A stretch of DNA of 64,000 bases, taken from contig JABLXB010000003.1 of assembly GCA_013178305.1 (NCBI GenBank), positions 62,001 through 126,000 on the forward strand, in the 5' to 3' direction. Origin of the DNA: Bacillota bacterium. Its GTDB lineage: Bacteria; Bacillota; Sulfobacillia; JABLXB01. Of the stretch, positions 25,342 to 32,816 are shown in pieces. Within the stretch, counting starts at the first letter, position 1, and each line of letters opens with the position of its first letter. The position numbers and the translations under genes are program-made. Below the pieces are notes generated by a model. It was not told where the DNA came from, searched no databases, and saw only the letters and a program-made list of their open reading frames with translations.

Positions 25342-26787
25342 TCACGCCGTCTTCAGGTTCTTCAGAACCGAAATGTCCATTCCGCGCTGCTCCAGCCACC
25401 TGGGCAGGAGGTACTGGTCTACGCGCCTGCCGATCTCGGGCGCCCTGGCCACGAGGAGCCCGGCCAGCGATTCGCTGACGTTGATCCCGCCCGCGGCGCC
25501 GTCGAAGATGATTATCTTGTCCGTGCCGGTAACGGCGCGGGCGAACCTCATCGCGGCATCCGTGCCGTCCGCTATGGTGGCGAAGTTCATGTACGTCAGG
25601 TTTTGCGGGTCGCGGTTCATCAAGTCCGCCTGTTCGCGACCGACCACGACCGTGGGGATATGCTCGGCGAAGAACGCGCTCGGATAGCCGCCCCACGCGT
25701 AGTTGTGGACGCACATCTTGATCGCGGGATTGACTGGTGGCACCTCCTCCACCAGTGGCCCGCCCTTCCCGTAGAACGCCTCGGTGTACCAGGTGTAGGC
25801 GGGGAGCGCGTTGTCCAGGTCGAACAGGTCTACGTTGGCTCCTGCGAAGTTGGCGTAGATGACCCCCGCGGCGAAAACGTACGGGACGGGGCAGGGGAAG
25901 TCCAGCACCGCGATGCACTCGTCGATCTGCCCGAGCAGGGTCATGATCTTCCCGTAGAACGCGCAGCCGGCCGCTGTCAGCCTGTCGTTCAGCGCGTACA
26001 GGTTGTTGTCGGCGTCAACTCCGACCACACCGCTCGGAGAAGCCACGAGGAACGAGGTGAACGCGAACTTGTCCTGGACGAATGGAGAATCGAATATGGC
26101 CCTTGCCGTGAAGTTCGCCGCCCTGGGGCCCATGTTGTGGTGATAGGTGGACCTGGTCTCTATCCTCGCGTACGACATGCCGAACGGCTTCACTACCTTG
26201 TCGACCTGCCTGTGGAAGTGAACCTCGCGCACGTCGCTGTTATGAGCGTGGATGATCCAGTCGGCGTCGTACGCACGCTTGATCCCGTACAGCGTCCCTA
26301 TCTCGGTCTCGATAGGAATGCCCTCATCGATGGGCGCGATCCCGCTCGCTTTCCCCTTGTAGTGCTCGTCGAGTCTGAACCGTTTGATGTACTCCTCGGT
26401 CTCCCTGAAACGAAGCCCGACACCTGCTCTTAGCCGGATGTTCTCGCAGCCGGTGCGCCTGGCGACCACGTCGCGTATCGTGCGGAGCATCTCGGCGAAC
26501 GGCTCGCCCCCGACCAGGGTGAACCCGTGGTGGGAAGTCAGCACGTTCACGCTCTGGTTGGGCTTGATCATGGACATGTCGACTTTCTCGAGAGCGGCCT
26601 CTGTTGCGGCGCGGACGGCCTCAATGCCCCTATCACCAGGGAATACCACCTTCGGGCTATCGGGAAAAAGCTCGGAGACGAGCAGCGACGTTATCCCCGG
26701 CATGTCTGCGACCCTCTTCTTCACGAGTTCGGGCGCTATTCCGTACTGGGATTTCCTTGGTGGCATCGGTTTGATGGGAGGTCTCAT
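25342..26787 (-). CDS. Unknown 481-residue protein, possibly distant LarA (lactate racemase) superfamily
   Basis: Not recognised with certainty. By eye, residues about 75-260 parallel LarA: VNVLTSHHGFTLVGGEPFAEML resembles the LarA SSDHTRP region, ADWIIHAHNSDVREVHFH the second His region, and VDKVVKPFG the segment around the lysine that carries the nickel-pincer cofactor in LarA. No transmembrane segment is seen. A later part (GTDKIIIFDGAAGGINVSES) is glycine-rich. Its ATG overlaps the stop of the ferredoxin gene, so the two proteins probably work together. If LarA-like, it would isomerise or epimerise a hydroxy acid; this needs structural prediction. Confidence 0.6.
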   Translation of the reverse strand: MRPPIKPMPPRKSQYGIAPELVKKRVADMPGITSLLVSELFPDSPKVVFPGDRGIEAVRAATEAALEKVDMSMIKPNQSVNVLTSHHGFTLVGGEPFAEMLRTIRDVVARRTGCENIRLRAGVGLRFRETEEYIKRFRLDEHYKGKASGIAPIDEGIPIETEIGTLYGIKRAYDADWIIHAHNSDVREVHFHRQVDKVVKPFGMSYARIETRSTYHHNMGPRAANFTARAIFDSPFVQDKFAFTSFLVASPSGVVGVDADNNLYALNDRLTAAGCAFYGKIMTLLGQIDECIAVLDFPCPVPYVFAAGVIYANFAGANVDLFDLDNALPAYTWYTEAFYGKGGPLVEEVPPVNPAIKMCVHNYAWGGYPSAFFAEHIPTVVVGREQADLMNRDPQNLTYMNFATIADGTDAAMRFARAVTGTDKIIIFDGAAGGINVSESLAGLLVARAPEIGRRVDQYLLPRWLEQRGMDISVLKNLKTA

Positions 26788-27404
26788 TCCGCTCCCTCCT
26801 TCGTAGGCGTCGCTTTGGCCACCTTGTCGAGCAGCTTGATGTCCTCGTCAAAGTAGAAGCCGCGCTTTGAGAATTTGGCTTTCACGGCCTGGGGGATCTC
26901 AAAGGCCGTGATCGTCCGGCCGTACCACTGCCAGCCGCCCTCAGGCCTCGCGGGCTTTATGCCCGCCGCCTCGAGCAGCCTGAGGACGGGCTGAATGCAC
27001 TCAACTTTGCAGCCCGTGCGGACACCCGTGGCGAGCGAGATCTCCTCCGGCGTGGCGGCGCCTTCGAGGATAGCCGCCACGACCTCTTCCGCCCTCGTCG
27101 CGGTGCAATAGCACACGATGTACTCTGGGTTAATCCTGGCCCTGGCGCAGATCTCCTTGATGCGCGGGAGCATCTCGTCGCGCACCTTGACCTGCACGGT
27201 AAATGGATCGTCCCTTTTGACCATTGCAAGGGCGTATACCGGGCATCTCTGCTCGCAGGCGGCGCAGCCCCTGCACCTCGACATGTCGACCGTGGCCTTC
27301 TTATCCACGACCTTGATGGCGAGGACGGGACATACCCGCTCGCAAGTCCTGCACCCCGTGCATTTGTCCCTGTTGACCTCGGGGTACATGGTGACTACTT
27401 TCAC
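26784..27404 (-). CDS. 2x[4Fe-4S] ferredoxin fused to a BFD-like [2Fe-2S] domain
   Basis: 206-residue electron-transfer protein. Residues 1-65 hold two CxxCxxCxxxC clusters (CTGCRTCERVCP and CRGCAACEQRCP). Residues about 90-150 resemble bacterioferritin-associated-ferredoxin/NirB-type [2Fe-2S] domains (VCYCTATRAEEV, then GVRTGCKVEC). The C-terminal 60 residues are unassigned. GTG 27404 follows a long GAGGGAGGGAG site and gives the right ferredoxin N-terminus. It is the first gene of the operon, coupled by ATGA to the LarA-like gene. This suggests the pathway includes a low-potential redox step even though no oxidoreductase catalytic subunit is encoded here. Confidence 0.82.
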   Translation of the reverse strand: MKVVTMYPEVNRDKCTGCRTCERVCPVLAIKVVDKKATVDMSRCRGCAACEQRCPVYALAMVKRDDPFTVQVKVRDEMLPRIKEICARARINPEYIVCYCTATRAEEVVAAILEGAATPEEISLATGVRTGCKVECIQPVLRLLEAAGIKPARPEGGWQWYGRTITAFEIPQAVKAKFSKRGFYFDEDIKLLDKVAKATPTKEGAE

Positions 27405-27586
27405 GCCTCTCCCTCCCTCGTAGTTACGAATTCCGGCGCATGGTCGGCACACCCCGTCGTTGCAGGTCTATCGTTGGGTGCCTCCATTCTCACGCCCTTT
27501 CTTTTGATGGATCCCGGATATCGCCACGTCCATTGCCGGCGGTGCCCGTTGCCGCGTTTCTGGTTGCCATGCCTTTATGTACGACT

Positions 27587-27607
27587 ATGCCGTACGCTGT
27601 ACGGCAT
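27587..27607. promoter_or_regulatory. Palindromic operator candidate for IclR regulator 2
   Basis: ATGCCGTAC-GCT-GTACGGCAT is a perfect 9-bp inverted repeat with a 3-base centre. It lies between the 3' end of the IclR gene (27650) and the start of the nine-gene operon (27404), about 185 bases upstream of the first start codon. Size and symmetry suit an IclR dimer site. No confident -10/-35 pair was found beside it. Confidence 0.5.
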
Positions 27608-27649
27608 TCAGCCTACGGAAAGAAACCAGACAGCCGTGGGTCGCCCCGC

Positions 27650-28420
27650 CTACTTGAAGCCCAGCCTGTGGGACAGCTCCCAAGATGCGGCCTTTACCGA
27701 CTCGATGATTTCGGACACCCTCTCCGGCGTCATCCGCGACGACGGACCGGCGACGCTCATCGCGGCGACCACCTTGCCGGTGTGGTTCCTGACCGGAGCG
27801 GCCACACACCGGAGCCCCTCTTCGATCTCCTCATTGTCCATGGCGTAACTCTGCGCGCGGATCTTCGCCAGCTCGGCGCGGAGCGCGGCCATGTCCGTAA
27901 TGGTGTTCCTCGTGTACCTGGCGAGGCCATTCTCCCTGACCAGGGCCTCCAGTTCCTCTTCCGGAAGATAGGCGAGCAGGGCCTTGCCTACGCCCGTACA
28001 GTGGCAGGGGAGACGCCTCCCGACCTGCGACACTATTCGCATGGACCGCGGGCTCTCCCGTTTCGCTATGTACACCACGTATCCGCCGTCCCTCACGACC
28101 AGGTGCACGGTTTCCTCGTGTCTCTCGACGAGGCGCTGGAGAATGGGCCCCGCCAGGGCGGGGAGGTCCATCCTGTCCAGCACCGTGCTGCCTACCTCAA
28201 ACACGCGTAGTCCGAGCCGGTACCTGCCCGTCTCGGGGTTCTTCTCGAGGTACCCCCGCTGGCTCAGTGTGTTGAGGAGGCCGAACACGGTGCTCTTGTG
28301 AATGCCCAGGCGCCGCGCGAGATCGCTTACGCCGATCTCGCCGGGTCCCTCCTCGAACGATTCGAGGATGTCGAGCGCCCTGTCAACAGATTGTATTACG
28401 CTCCTGTCGCGGTCCCGTAT
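27650..28420 (-). CDS. IclR-family transcriptional regulator 2, start codon unclear
   Basis: The reading frame encodes a complete IclR protein of about 256 residues. The winged helix is SVIQSVDRALDILESFEE...VSDLARRLGIHKSTVFGLLNTL, and the effector domain has VGRRLPCHCTGVGKALLAY and DNEEIEEGLRCVAAPV. Only the part from GTG 28288 has a standard start codon, and that start would cut off most of the DNA-binding helix-turn-helix. Upstream, the frame stays open with no ATG, GTG or TTG. An ATA at 28420 sits 9 bases after a perfect GGAGG (complement of 28430-28434) and would give the expected N-terminus. It probably controls the operon that starts at 27404. Confidence 0.75.
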   Translation of the reverse strand: MRDRDRSVIQSVDRALDILESFEEGPGEIGVSDLARRLGIHKSTVFGLLNTLSQRGYLEKNPETGRYRLGLRVFEVGSTVLDRMDLPALAGPILQRLVERHEETVHLVVRDGGYVVYIAKRESPRSMRIVSQVGRRLPCHCTGVGKALLAYLPEEELEALVRENGLARYTRNTITDMAALRAELAKIRAQSYAMDNEEIEEGLRCVAAPVRNHTGKVVAAMSVAGPSSRMTPERVSEIIESVKAASWELSHRLGFK

Positions 28421-28550
28421 CTCTGGAATCCTCCGTATCCGCAGGCGTACCCATCGTGCGGCATTGCGGAATAGAATGCAGCTATGCAGTACACTGGTTC
28501 GCCGCCGGACCCCCGTATTCCTTCACGGTTGGATTATATTCGAGCGAACC

Positions 28551-29792
28551 TCACGCCCCGCCCCTGAACTTCTGGTCCCAGTCTATGTGCGCCGTGAGCC
28601 GCATCGCGGCTGCGAGGGTGAGTATAGCCACGATGGTGACGCTGAGCCCGGTGAAGCCCGTGAAGAAGTGCGTGTACGAGAACAGCACCAGGTAGATCAC
28701 CTGGGCGGCTGCCGCCTCGCGGTAGGCGAAGGACTGCCCCACGACCGCGGCCAGGTAGGACACGACGAGCGCAACCGAGGTCAGCGATGCCAGGGCGAAC
28801 GCAAGGTTGACGTCTGTGTGGTCGACGAGGTACGCAAACAACAGGTGGAACGAGAAGAACGCGGCAGCCAGGAAAAAGTAGTGCATTGGATGCAGGCGGA
28901 TGTCCCTGACCACGCACAGGATGAATATCACGAAGAAGAAGAACAGCAGCGATACCGGGGCGAAGAAGCTGATCTGGCTGGCCAGCGGCCCCGGGTTGAG
29001 GCGCTTCGGCATTTCCATCCCGACCATGAACCCCGAGATCAGGTTCTTGTGGTCCCAGACCAGTCTCCAGCCGCCGGGGATCTCTTCCTTCGTGCTGGGG
29101 GAGATCGTTCTTCCGGGGAAATCGATCGCCTTGAAGTCGGTCGTCATTTCGAGCAGGAAGTTCTTTACTTGCGTGGCGCCCTTGCCGAACGCGTATGCCC
29201 AGTTGTCGAGACCCCTGGACCGGTATGCGACACGCACGTCCCGCGACTCGCCGGGTGAAAGGCTGAGGGTGGTCGCCAGCCTCCCTTGCGATGCGGCCGA
29301 CCCCTCGACCGGGGACTCGCCCGCATAGAACTGCAGGTCGTCGTAGATGGCCTCGGAGGTGGGCAGCGCGAAAGCCACCGTTATGTCCCGAGGCGCGGAG
29401 GTCGTGTTCTTTACGGTGTAGGTCCCATCGAACGCCACCGAGTAGGTGCTGAACCAGAGCAAGCCCTTCCTCCGCTGGTCAAGGTGGAAGCCGACCTTGA
29501 TGTTGCTGGCCTCAGGGATAAGCTCGACGCGCCGTCTCTGCTCGGCGCCGGGCGCCGGCTTCTCGGGCGGCCGCACGGTTGGGGCGGCCGGAGTGGCGGC
29601 CCCGTCCGCGTCCTCCACGTAGTAAATCTCGGGTGCGGTCTGCCGGTGGCTGGTGCCCCACAGCTCGGCCACGCGGCCCTCCATCGACCGCCTCGCGGAC
29701 TGCGTCCGCTCGTGCGTGAGGCCGCCCAGCATCATCCAGGCCGCCGATGTCACCGCATAGATGAGGATGATAGCGAGGATTCTCTTCGCCAA
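28551..29792 (-). CDS. CreD-like inner membrane protein
   Basis: 413-residue membrane protein. One N-terminal segment (KRILAIILIYAV) is followed by a large extracytoplasmic beta-rich domain (about residues 60-270) and six C-terminal membrane segments. The motif HPMHYFFLAAAFFSFHLLFAYLVDH and LFSYTHFFTGFTGL are characteristic of the CreD family, whose members affect envelope stress in enterobacteria. TTG 29792 has a GGAGGG site with 8-base spacing and begins at the basic residue before the first membrane segment. No CreBC-like regulators are adjacent. Confidence 0.82.
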   Translation of the reverse strand: MAKRILAIILIYAVTSAAWMMLGGLTHERTQSARRSMEGRVAELWGTSHRQTAPEIYYVEDADGAATPAAPTVRPPEKPAPGAEQRRRVELIPEASNIKVGFHLDQRRKGLLWFSTYSVAFDGTYTVKNTTSAPRDITVAFALPTSEAIYDDLQFYAGESPVEGSAASQGRLATTLSLSPGESRDVRVAYRSRGLDNWAYAFGKGATQVKNFLLEMTTDFKAIDFPGRTISPSTKEEIPGGWRLVWDHKNLISGFMVGMEMPKRLNPGPLASQISFFAPVSLLFFFFVIFILCVVRDIRLHPMHYFFLAAAFFSFHLLFAYLVDHTDVNLAFALASLTSVALVVSYLAAVVGQSFAYREAAAAQVIYLVLFSYTHFFTGFTGLSVTIVAILTLAAAMRLTAHIDWDQKFRGGA

Positions 29793-29808
29793 ACACGTTC
29801 CCTCCAAT

Positions 29809-29822
29809 CCTGCGTACGCAGG
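29809..29822. promoter_or_regulatory. 14-bp perfect palindrome between divergent genes
   Basis: CCTGCGTACGCAGG lies just upstream of the CreD-like gene and before the divergent aminotransferase gene. A possible operator; the factor is unknown. Confidence 0.35.
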
Positions 29823-30014
29823 TTTCTCTGCCACTCAATAAGACGGCCGGCGGGCGGCGGCGGTTCCGCGGCAGGGGCGGACGGGGTCCGGAGGTGCGTC
29901 CGGGGATTGAAGGGAAAAGCGCGGGCAACAGGGAAACCCAGTACTCCGGTCCGTCGTGGCGGTTACCGGGTGCGACGGCAAACTCACCGCGAAACTCACA
30001 AGGGGGATCCGGTT

Positions 30015-31295
30015 GTGAAGAGGGTTACTTTCGACGTCAGGGCGTGCAGGCGCCAGTTCCCATCGCTGGACCTCGAGGTCAACGGCCTTCCCGCCGCGTA
30101 CTTCGACGGCCCGGGCGGCACGCAGGTGCCGCAGCGGGTTATCGACGCCGTCGTCCGGTACTACGAGCGTTCCAACGCCAACCACGAGGGAAGGTTCCAG
30201 ACATCGCAGGAGAGCGACGCGATCATAGCCGGCGCCAGGCAGGCCATGGCCGATTTCCTCGGAGCCGCGTCTCCGGACGAGGTGGCGTTCGGCAACAACA
30301 TGACGACTCTCAACTACATGCTGTCGCGAGCGCTCGGGCGTTCGATGAAGCCGGGGGACGAGGTGGTCATAACCGACCTGGATCACGAGGCCAACAGGGC
30401 TCCGTGGCTGGCGCTCGAGGAGAACGGCATCGTCGTGCGCTCCGTGCGTGTCAACACCGACACGTGCACGCTCGACTACAGGGACTTCGAAGAGAAGGTC
30501 AACCGGCGCACGAAGGTGGTCGCCGCCGGCTACGCCTCGAACGCGGTTGGGACCGTCAACAACGTGCGCTGGATCACCGACCTGGCTCACTCCGTGGGCG
30601 CCGCCTGCGTGATCGATGCGGTGCACTCGGCTCTGCACGTGGCGGTGGACGTGGCCGACATCGGCTGCGAGTTCCTCCTTTGCTCCGCGTACAAGTTCTT
30701 CGGGCCGCACGTGGGCATCTTGTACGGCCGTAAGGACGCGTTCGAGAGCCTGAATACCTACAAGGTCAAGCCGCAGATCCCCGCGCCGCCGTACAAGATA
30801 GAGACGGGTACGCTGAACCACGAGGGGATAGCGGGGGTCACCGAGGCGGTCGACTTCATCGCGAGCCTGGGCTCCGGGACAGCGGCGGGCGGGGCGTGCG
30901 CCTGCTGCGCGTCGTGCGGCGCGGGCGTCAGCCGGAGGCAGGCGGTGATCGCCGGGTTCGAGGCAATCGAATCCCACGAGCGCCCGCTTTTCGTCGAGCT
31001 GATGAAGGGGCTGAAGTCGATCCCGGGCGTGACGGTGTACGGGCTTTCGGCCGACGACAGGCGCACGCCGACGGTGGCATTTCGCCTCGAGGGCAAGTCC
31101 CCGGGCGATGTCGCGGAGTATCTCGGCGCGCGCGGGGTATTCGTGTGGGACGGCGACTTCTACGCGACGACGCTCATCGAGAGGCTGGGTCTCGCCGACA
31201 AGGGCGGTGTCGTCAGGGCAGGCGTCGCTCCGTACAACACGTTAGACGAGGTGAGTCGCCTGCTTGTCGCTGTATCAGACCTGGTGGAGCGGTAG
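30015..31295 (+). CDS. Class V aminotransferase, cysteine desulfurase-like, with Cys-rich insert
   Basis: 426-residue PLP enzyme. The fold and motifs fit the cysteine desulfurase-like branch: YFDGPGGTQVPQRV near the start, EVVITDLDHEANRAPW, and the PLP lysine in CSAYKFFGPHVGILYG. Between the domains is an unusual cluster Cys295-x-Cys297-Cys298-x-x-Cys301 (ACACCASCGAG), which could bind a metal or receive sulfur. GTG 30015 follows AAGGGGG; the frame is open far upstream but without conservation. True desulfurase activity versus another PLP lyase or transaminase reaction is undecided. Confidence 0.83.
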   Translation: MKRVTFDVRACRRQFPSLDLEVNGLPAAYFDGPGGTQVPQRVIDAVVRYYERSNANHEGRFQTSQESDAIIAGARQAMADFLGAASPDEVAFGNNMTTLNYMLSRALGRSMKPGDEVVITDLDHEANRAPWLALEENGIVVRSVRVNTDTCTLDYRDFEEKVNRRTKVVAAGYASNAVGTVNNVRWITDLAHSVGAACVIDAVHSALHVAVDVADIGCEFLLCSAYKFFGPHVGILYGRKDAFESLNTYKVKPQIPAPPYKIETGTLNHEGIAGVTEAVDFIASLGSGTAAGGACACCASCGAGVSRRQAVIAGFEAIESHERPLFVELMKGLKSIPGVTVYGLSADDRRTPTVAFRLEGKSPGDVAEYLGARGVFVWDGDFYATTLIERLGLADKGGVVRAGVAPYNTLDEVSRLLVAVSDLVER

Positions 31296-31447
31296 ACCGT
31301 AAGGCGATCGTCAACGCACTGCGATCCGCCGGCTGGAGTGTCGCGGGGAAAAAGCAAGCGGCGATGACTCTGGGGATATCATTGACTTCCCTGTACAACC
31401 GCATCAGGCGATACCGGATACTGAAGTCGGAGATCGACAACCGCTAG
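31292..31447 (+). pseudogene. Fis-type helix-turn-helix fragment without a normal start
   Basis: The frame just after the aminotransferase encodes about 50 residues closely resembling the C-terminal Fis-family HTH of sigma-54 activators (AIVNALRSAGWSVAG, then AAMTLGISLTSLYNRIRRY). The only nearby candidate start is GTA 31292 after GGTGGAG; no ATG, GTG or TTG gives a sensible N-terminus. It is probably a remnant of a larger regulator, or a tiny regulator with a non-standard start. The two cannot be told apart here. Confidence 0.5.
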
Positions 31448-31515
31448 TCTTACGACGGAGCCGCCCATCATGGAATCCGGGGAAATCGAGTATCCTCACC
31501 ATCAGGGGGGTGGCT

Positions 31516-31782
31516 GTGCTGTCGAGACACGCGTCCTTGCTCGCGATGGTGGCCTTGAGGGTACTTTCGGGGTCCGTCGAGATCCTGGCGGCAGCCTACA
31601 TGCTGCGCGCGGGTTCACTCAGGAACGCGGTCAGGCTGAACGCCGCGCTTGGCCTGGTAGGCCCGACCGTGCTGGTCGCCGCCACGCTCATCGGGGTGGT
31701 GGGGTTGCGGACGGAGCTCAACACCACGCGCTTGATCCTGCTCATGGCCGGTGTCGGCCTCATCGTGCTGGCCACGCGCTGA
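31516..31782 (+). CDS. YqhV-like small membrane protein (DUF2619)
   Basis: 88-residue protein with three hydrophobic segments. The pattern ALRVLSGSVEILAAAYMLRAG followed by LNAALGLVGPTVLVAATLIGVVGL matches the YqhV/DUF2619 family of spore-forming Bacillota as I remember it. In Bacillus yqhV lies next to the spoIIIA operon; here it is not near spoIIIA. GTG 31516 has a GGGGGG site 5 bases upstream; GTG 31510 overlaps that site. Function unknown. Confidence 0.75.
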   Translation: MLSRHASLLAMVALRVLSGSVEILAAAYMLRAGSLRNAVRLNAALGLVGPTVLVAATLIGVVGLRTELNTTRLILLMAGVGLIVLATR

Positions 31783-31887
31783 CCCCAGGCGGCTCCCACC
31801 GGTCCCGCCAAGGACATTCCACGCACCGTGCCGAATACGCTTCCACAATGCAGCAACGTTTGAGACCTCTCCGGGAGGACTGAAGCC

Positions 31888-32712
31888 ATGAACCTGTCAA
31901 ACATCCTGTGGGTGTTCTTTCTCTTCTCGATACTGTCACCGATGGTGAAGCAGCGAATCCTCGAAACGCAGAGAGTGCGGCTCATCCGGCAGATCGAGGA
32001 GAAACGGGGGACCAGGTTCATCTGCCTGATCCACCGCCAGGAGGCGGTCAGCCTGCTCGGAATACCGATATCCAGGTACATCAACATCGAGGACTCCGAG
32101 CAGATCCTCAGGGCTATCCGCCTGACACCGCCCGACATGCCCATAGACATCCTCCTGCACACACCCGGCGGCCTCGTGCTGGCTGCCGGCCAGATCGCCA
32201 AGGCGCTCAGCAACCACAAGGCGCCCGTGACGGTGTTCGTGCCGCACTACGCGATGTCCGGAGGCACGCTGATCGCCCTCGCCGCAGACGAGATAATCAT
32301 GGACCCCAACGCCGTGCTGGGACCGGTCGACCCGCAGATCGACGGCCTACCCGCGGTGTCCATAGTGAAGGCCGTCGGGGAGAAGGACAAGAACGAGCTG
32401 GACGACAAGACGCTCATCCTCGCGGACGTCTCCCGCAAGGCGATTGACCAGGTACGCAAGACGGTCTACGAGATCCTGCTCGACAAGATGCCTCCGGAGA
32501 AGGCCGAGGCAGTTGCGGCCCAGTTCACGGAGGGTAAATGGACGCACGATTACGCAATATCGTGCGCCGAGCTCCGCGAGATGGGCCTTCCTGCATGCGG
32601 CGAGCTCCCGCGGGAGATATACGACCTGATGGATTACTACCCACAGCCTGTGCAGCGTAGCCAGTCGGTTCACTACATCCCCGTGCCGTACCGGCGGGCC
32701 AAGAGCAAGTAG
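31888..32712 (+). CDS. SDH-family (Clp-fold) membrane-bound serine protease
   Basis: 274-residue protein of the serine dehydrogenase proteinase family. A short N-terminal hydrophobic segment anchors it (NILWVFFLFSILSPMV). The Clp/crotonase-like core has LLHTPGGLVLAAGQIAKAL and the nucleophile Ser124 in HYAMSGGTLIALAADEI. Residues about 150-230 contribute the probable lysine and a helical cap. Such enzymes resemble SppA/NfeD-type peptidases and may degrade membrane or signal peptides. A hairpin terminator follows. Confidence 0.87.
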   Translation: MNLSNILWVFFLFSILSPMVKQRILETQRVRLIRQIEEKRGTRFICLIHRQEAVSLLGIPISRYINIEDSEQILRAIRLTPPDMPIDILLHTPGGLVLAAGQIAKALSNHKAPVTVFVPHYAMSGGTLIALAADEIIMDPNAVLGPVDPQIDGLPAVSIVKAVGEKDKNELDDKTLILADVSRKAIDQVRKTVYEILLDKMPPEKAEAVAAQFTEGKWTHDYAISCAELREMGLPACGELPREIYDLMDYYPQPVQRSQSVHYIPVPYRRAKSK

Positions 32713-32730
32713 ACGCGTCTCGAGTGAAAC

Positions 32731-32757
32731 GACCGGCCGGCTTGCATGCCGGCCGGT
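32731..32757 (+). terminator. GC-rich hairpin after the SDH protease gene
   Basis: GACCGGCCGGC and GCCGGCCGGTC form an 11-bp perfect stem over a 5-6-base loop. No clear U-tract follows, so termination is likely but not certain. It separates convergent genes and could serve both. Confidence 0.6.
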
Positions 32758-32816
32758 CTCGCTGTATCCGGTACTGGTGAACAAACCCCGGTCGCCCTGG
32801 GGCCAGGCGGGGCGAT

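Noticed and set aside
29823-30014. Riboswitch before the aminotransferase gene
   Set aside because: The region is GC-rich and can form hairpins, but no known aptamer pattern was recognised.
30896-31291. Long plus-strand frame leading into the Fis-like HTH
   Set aside because: It runs in another frame through the aminotransferase gene and has no recognisable content before the HTH.
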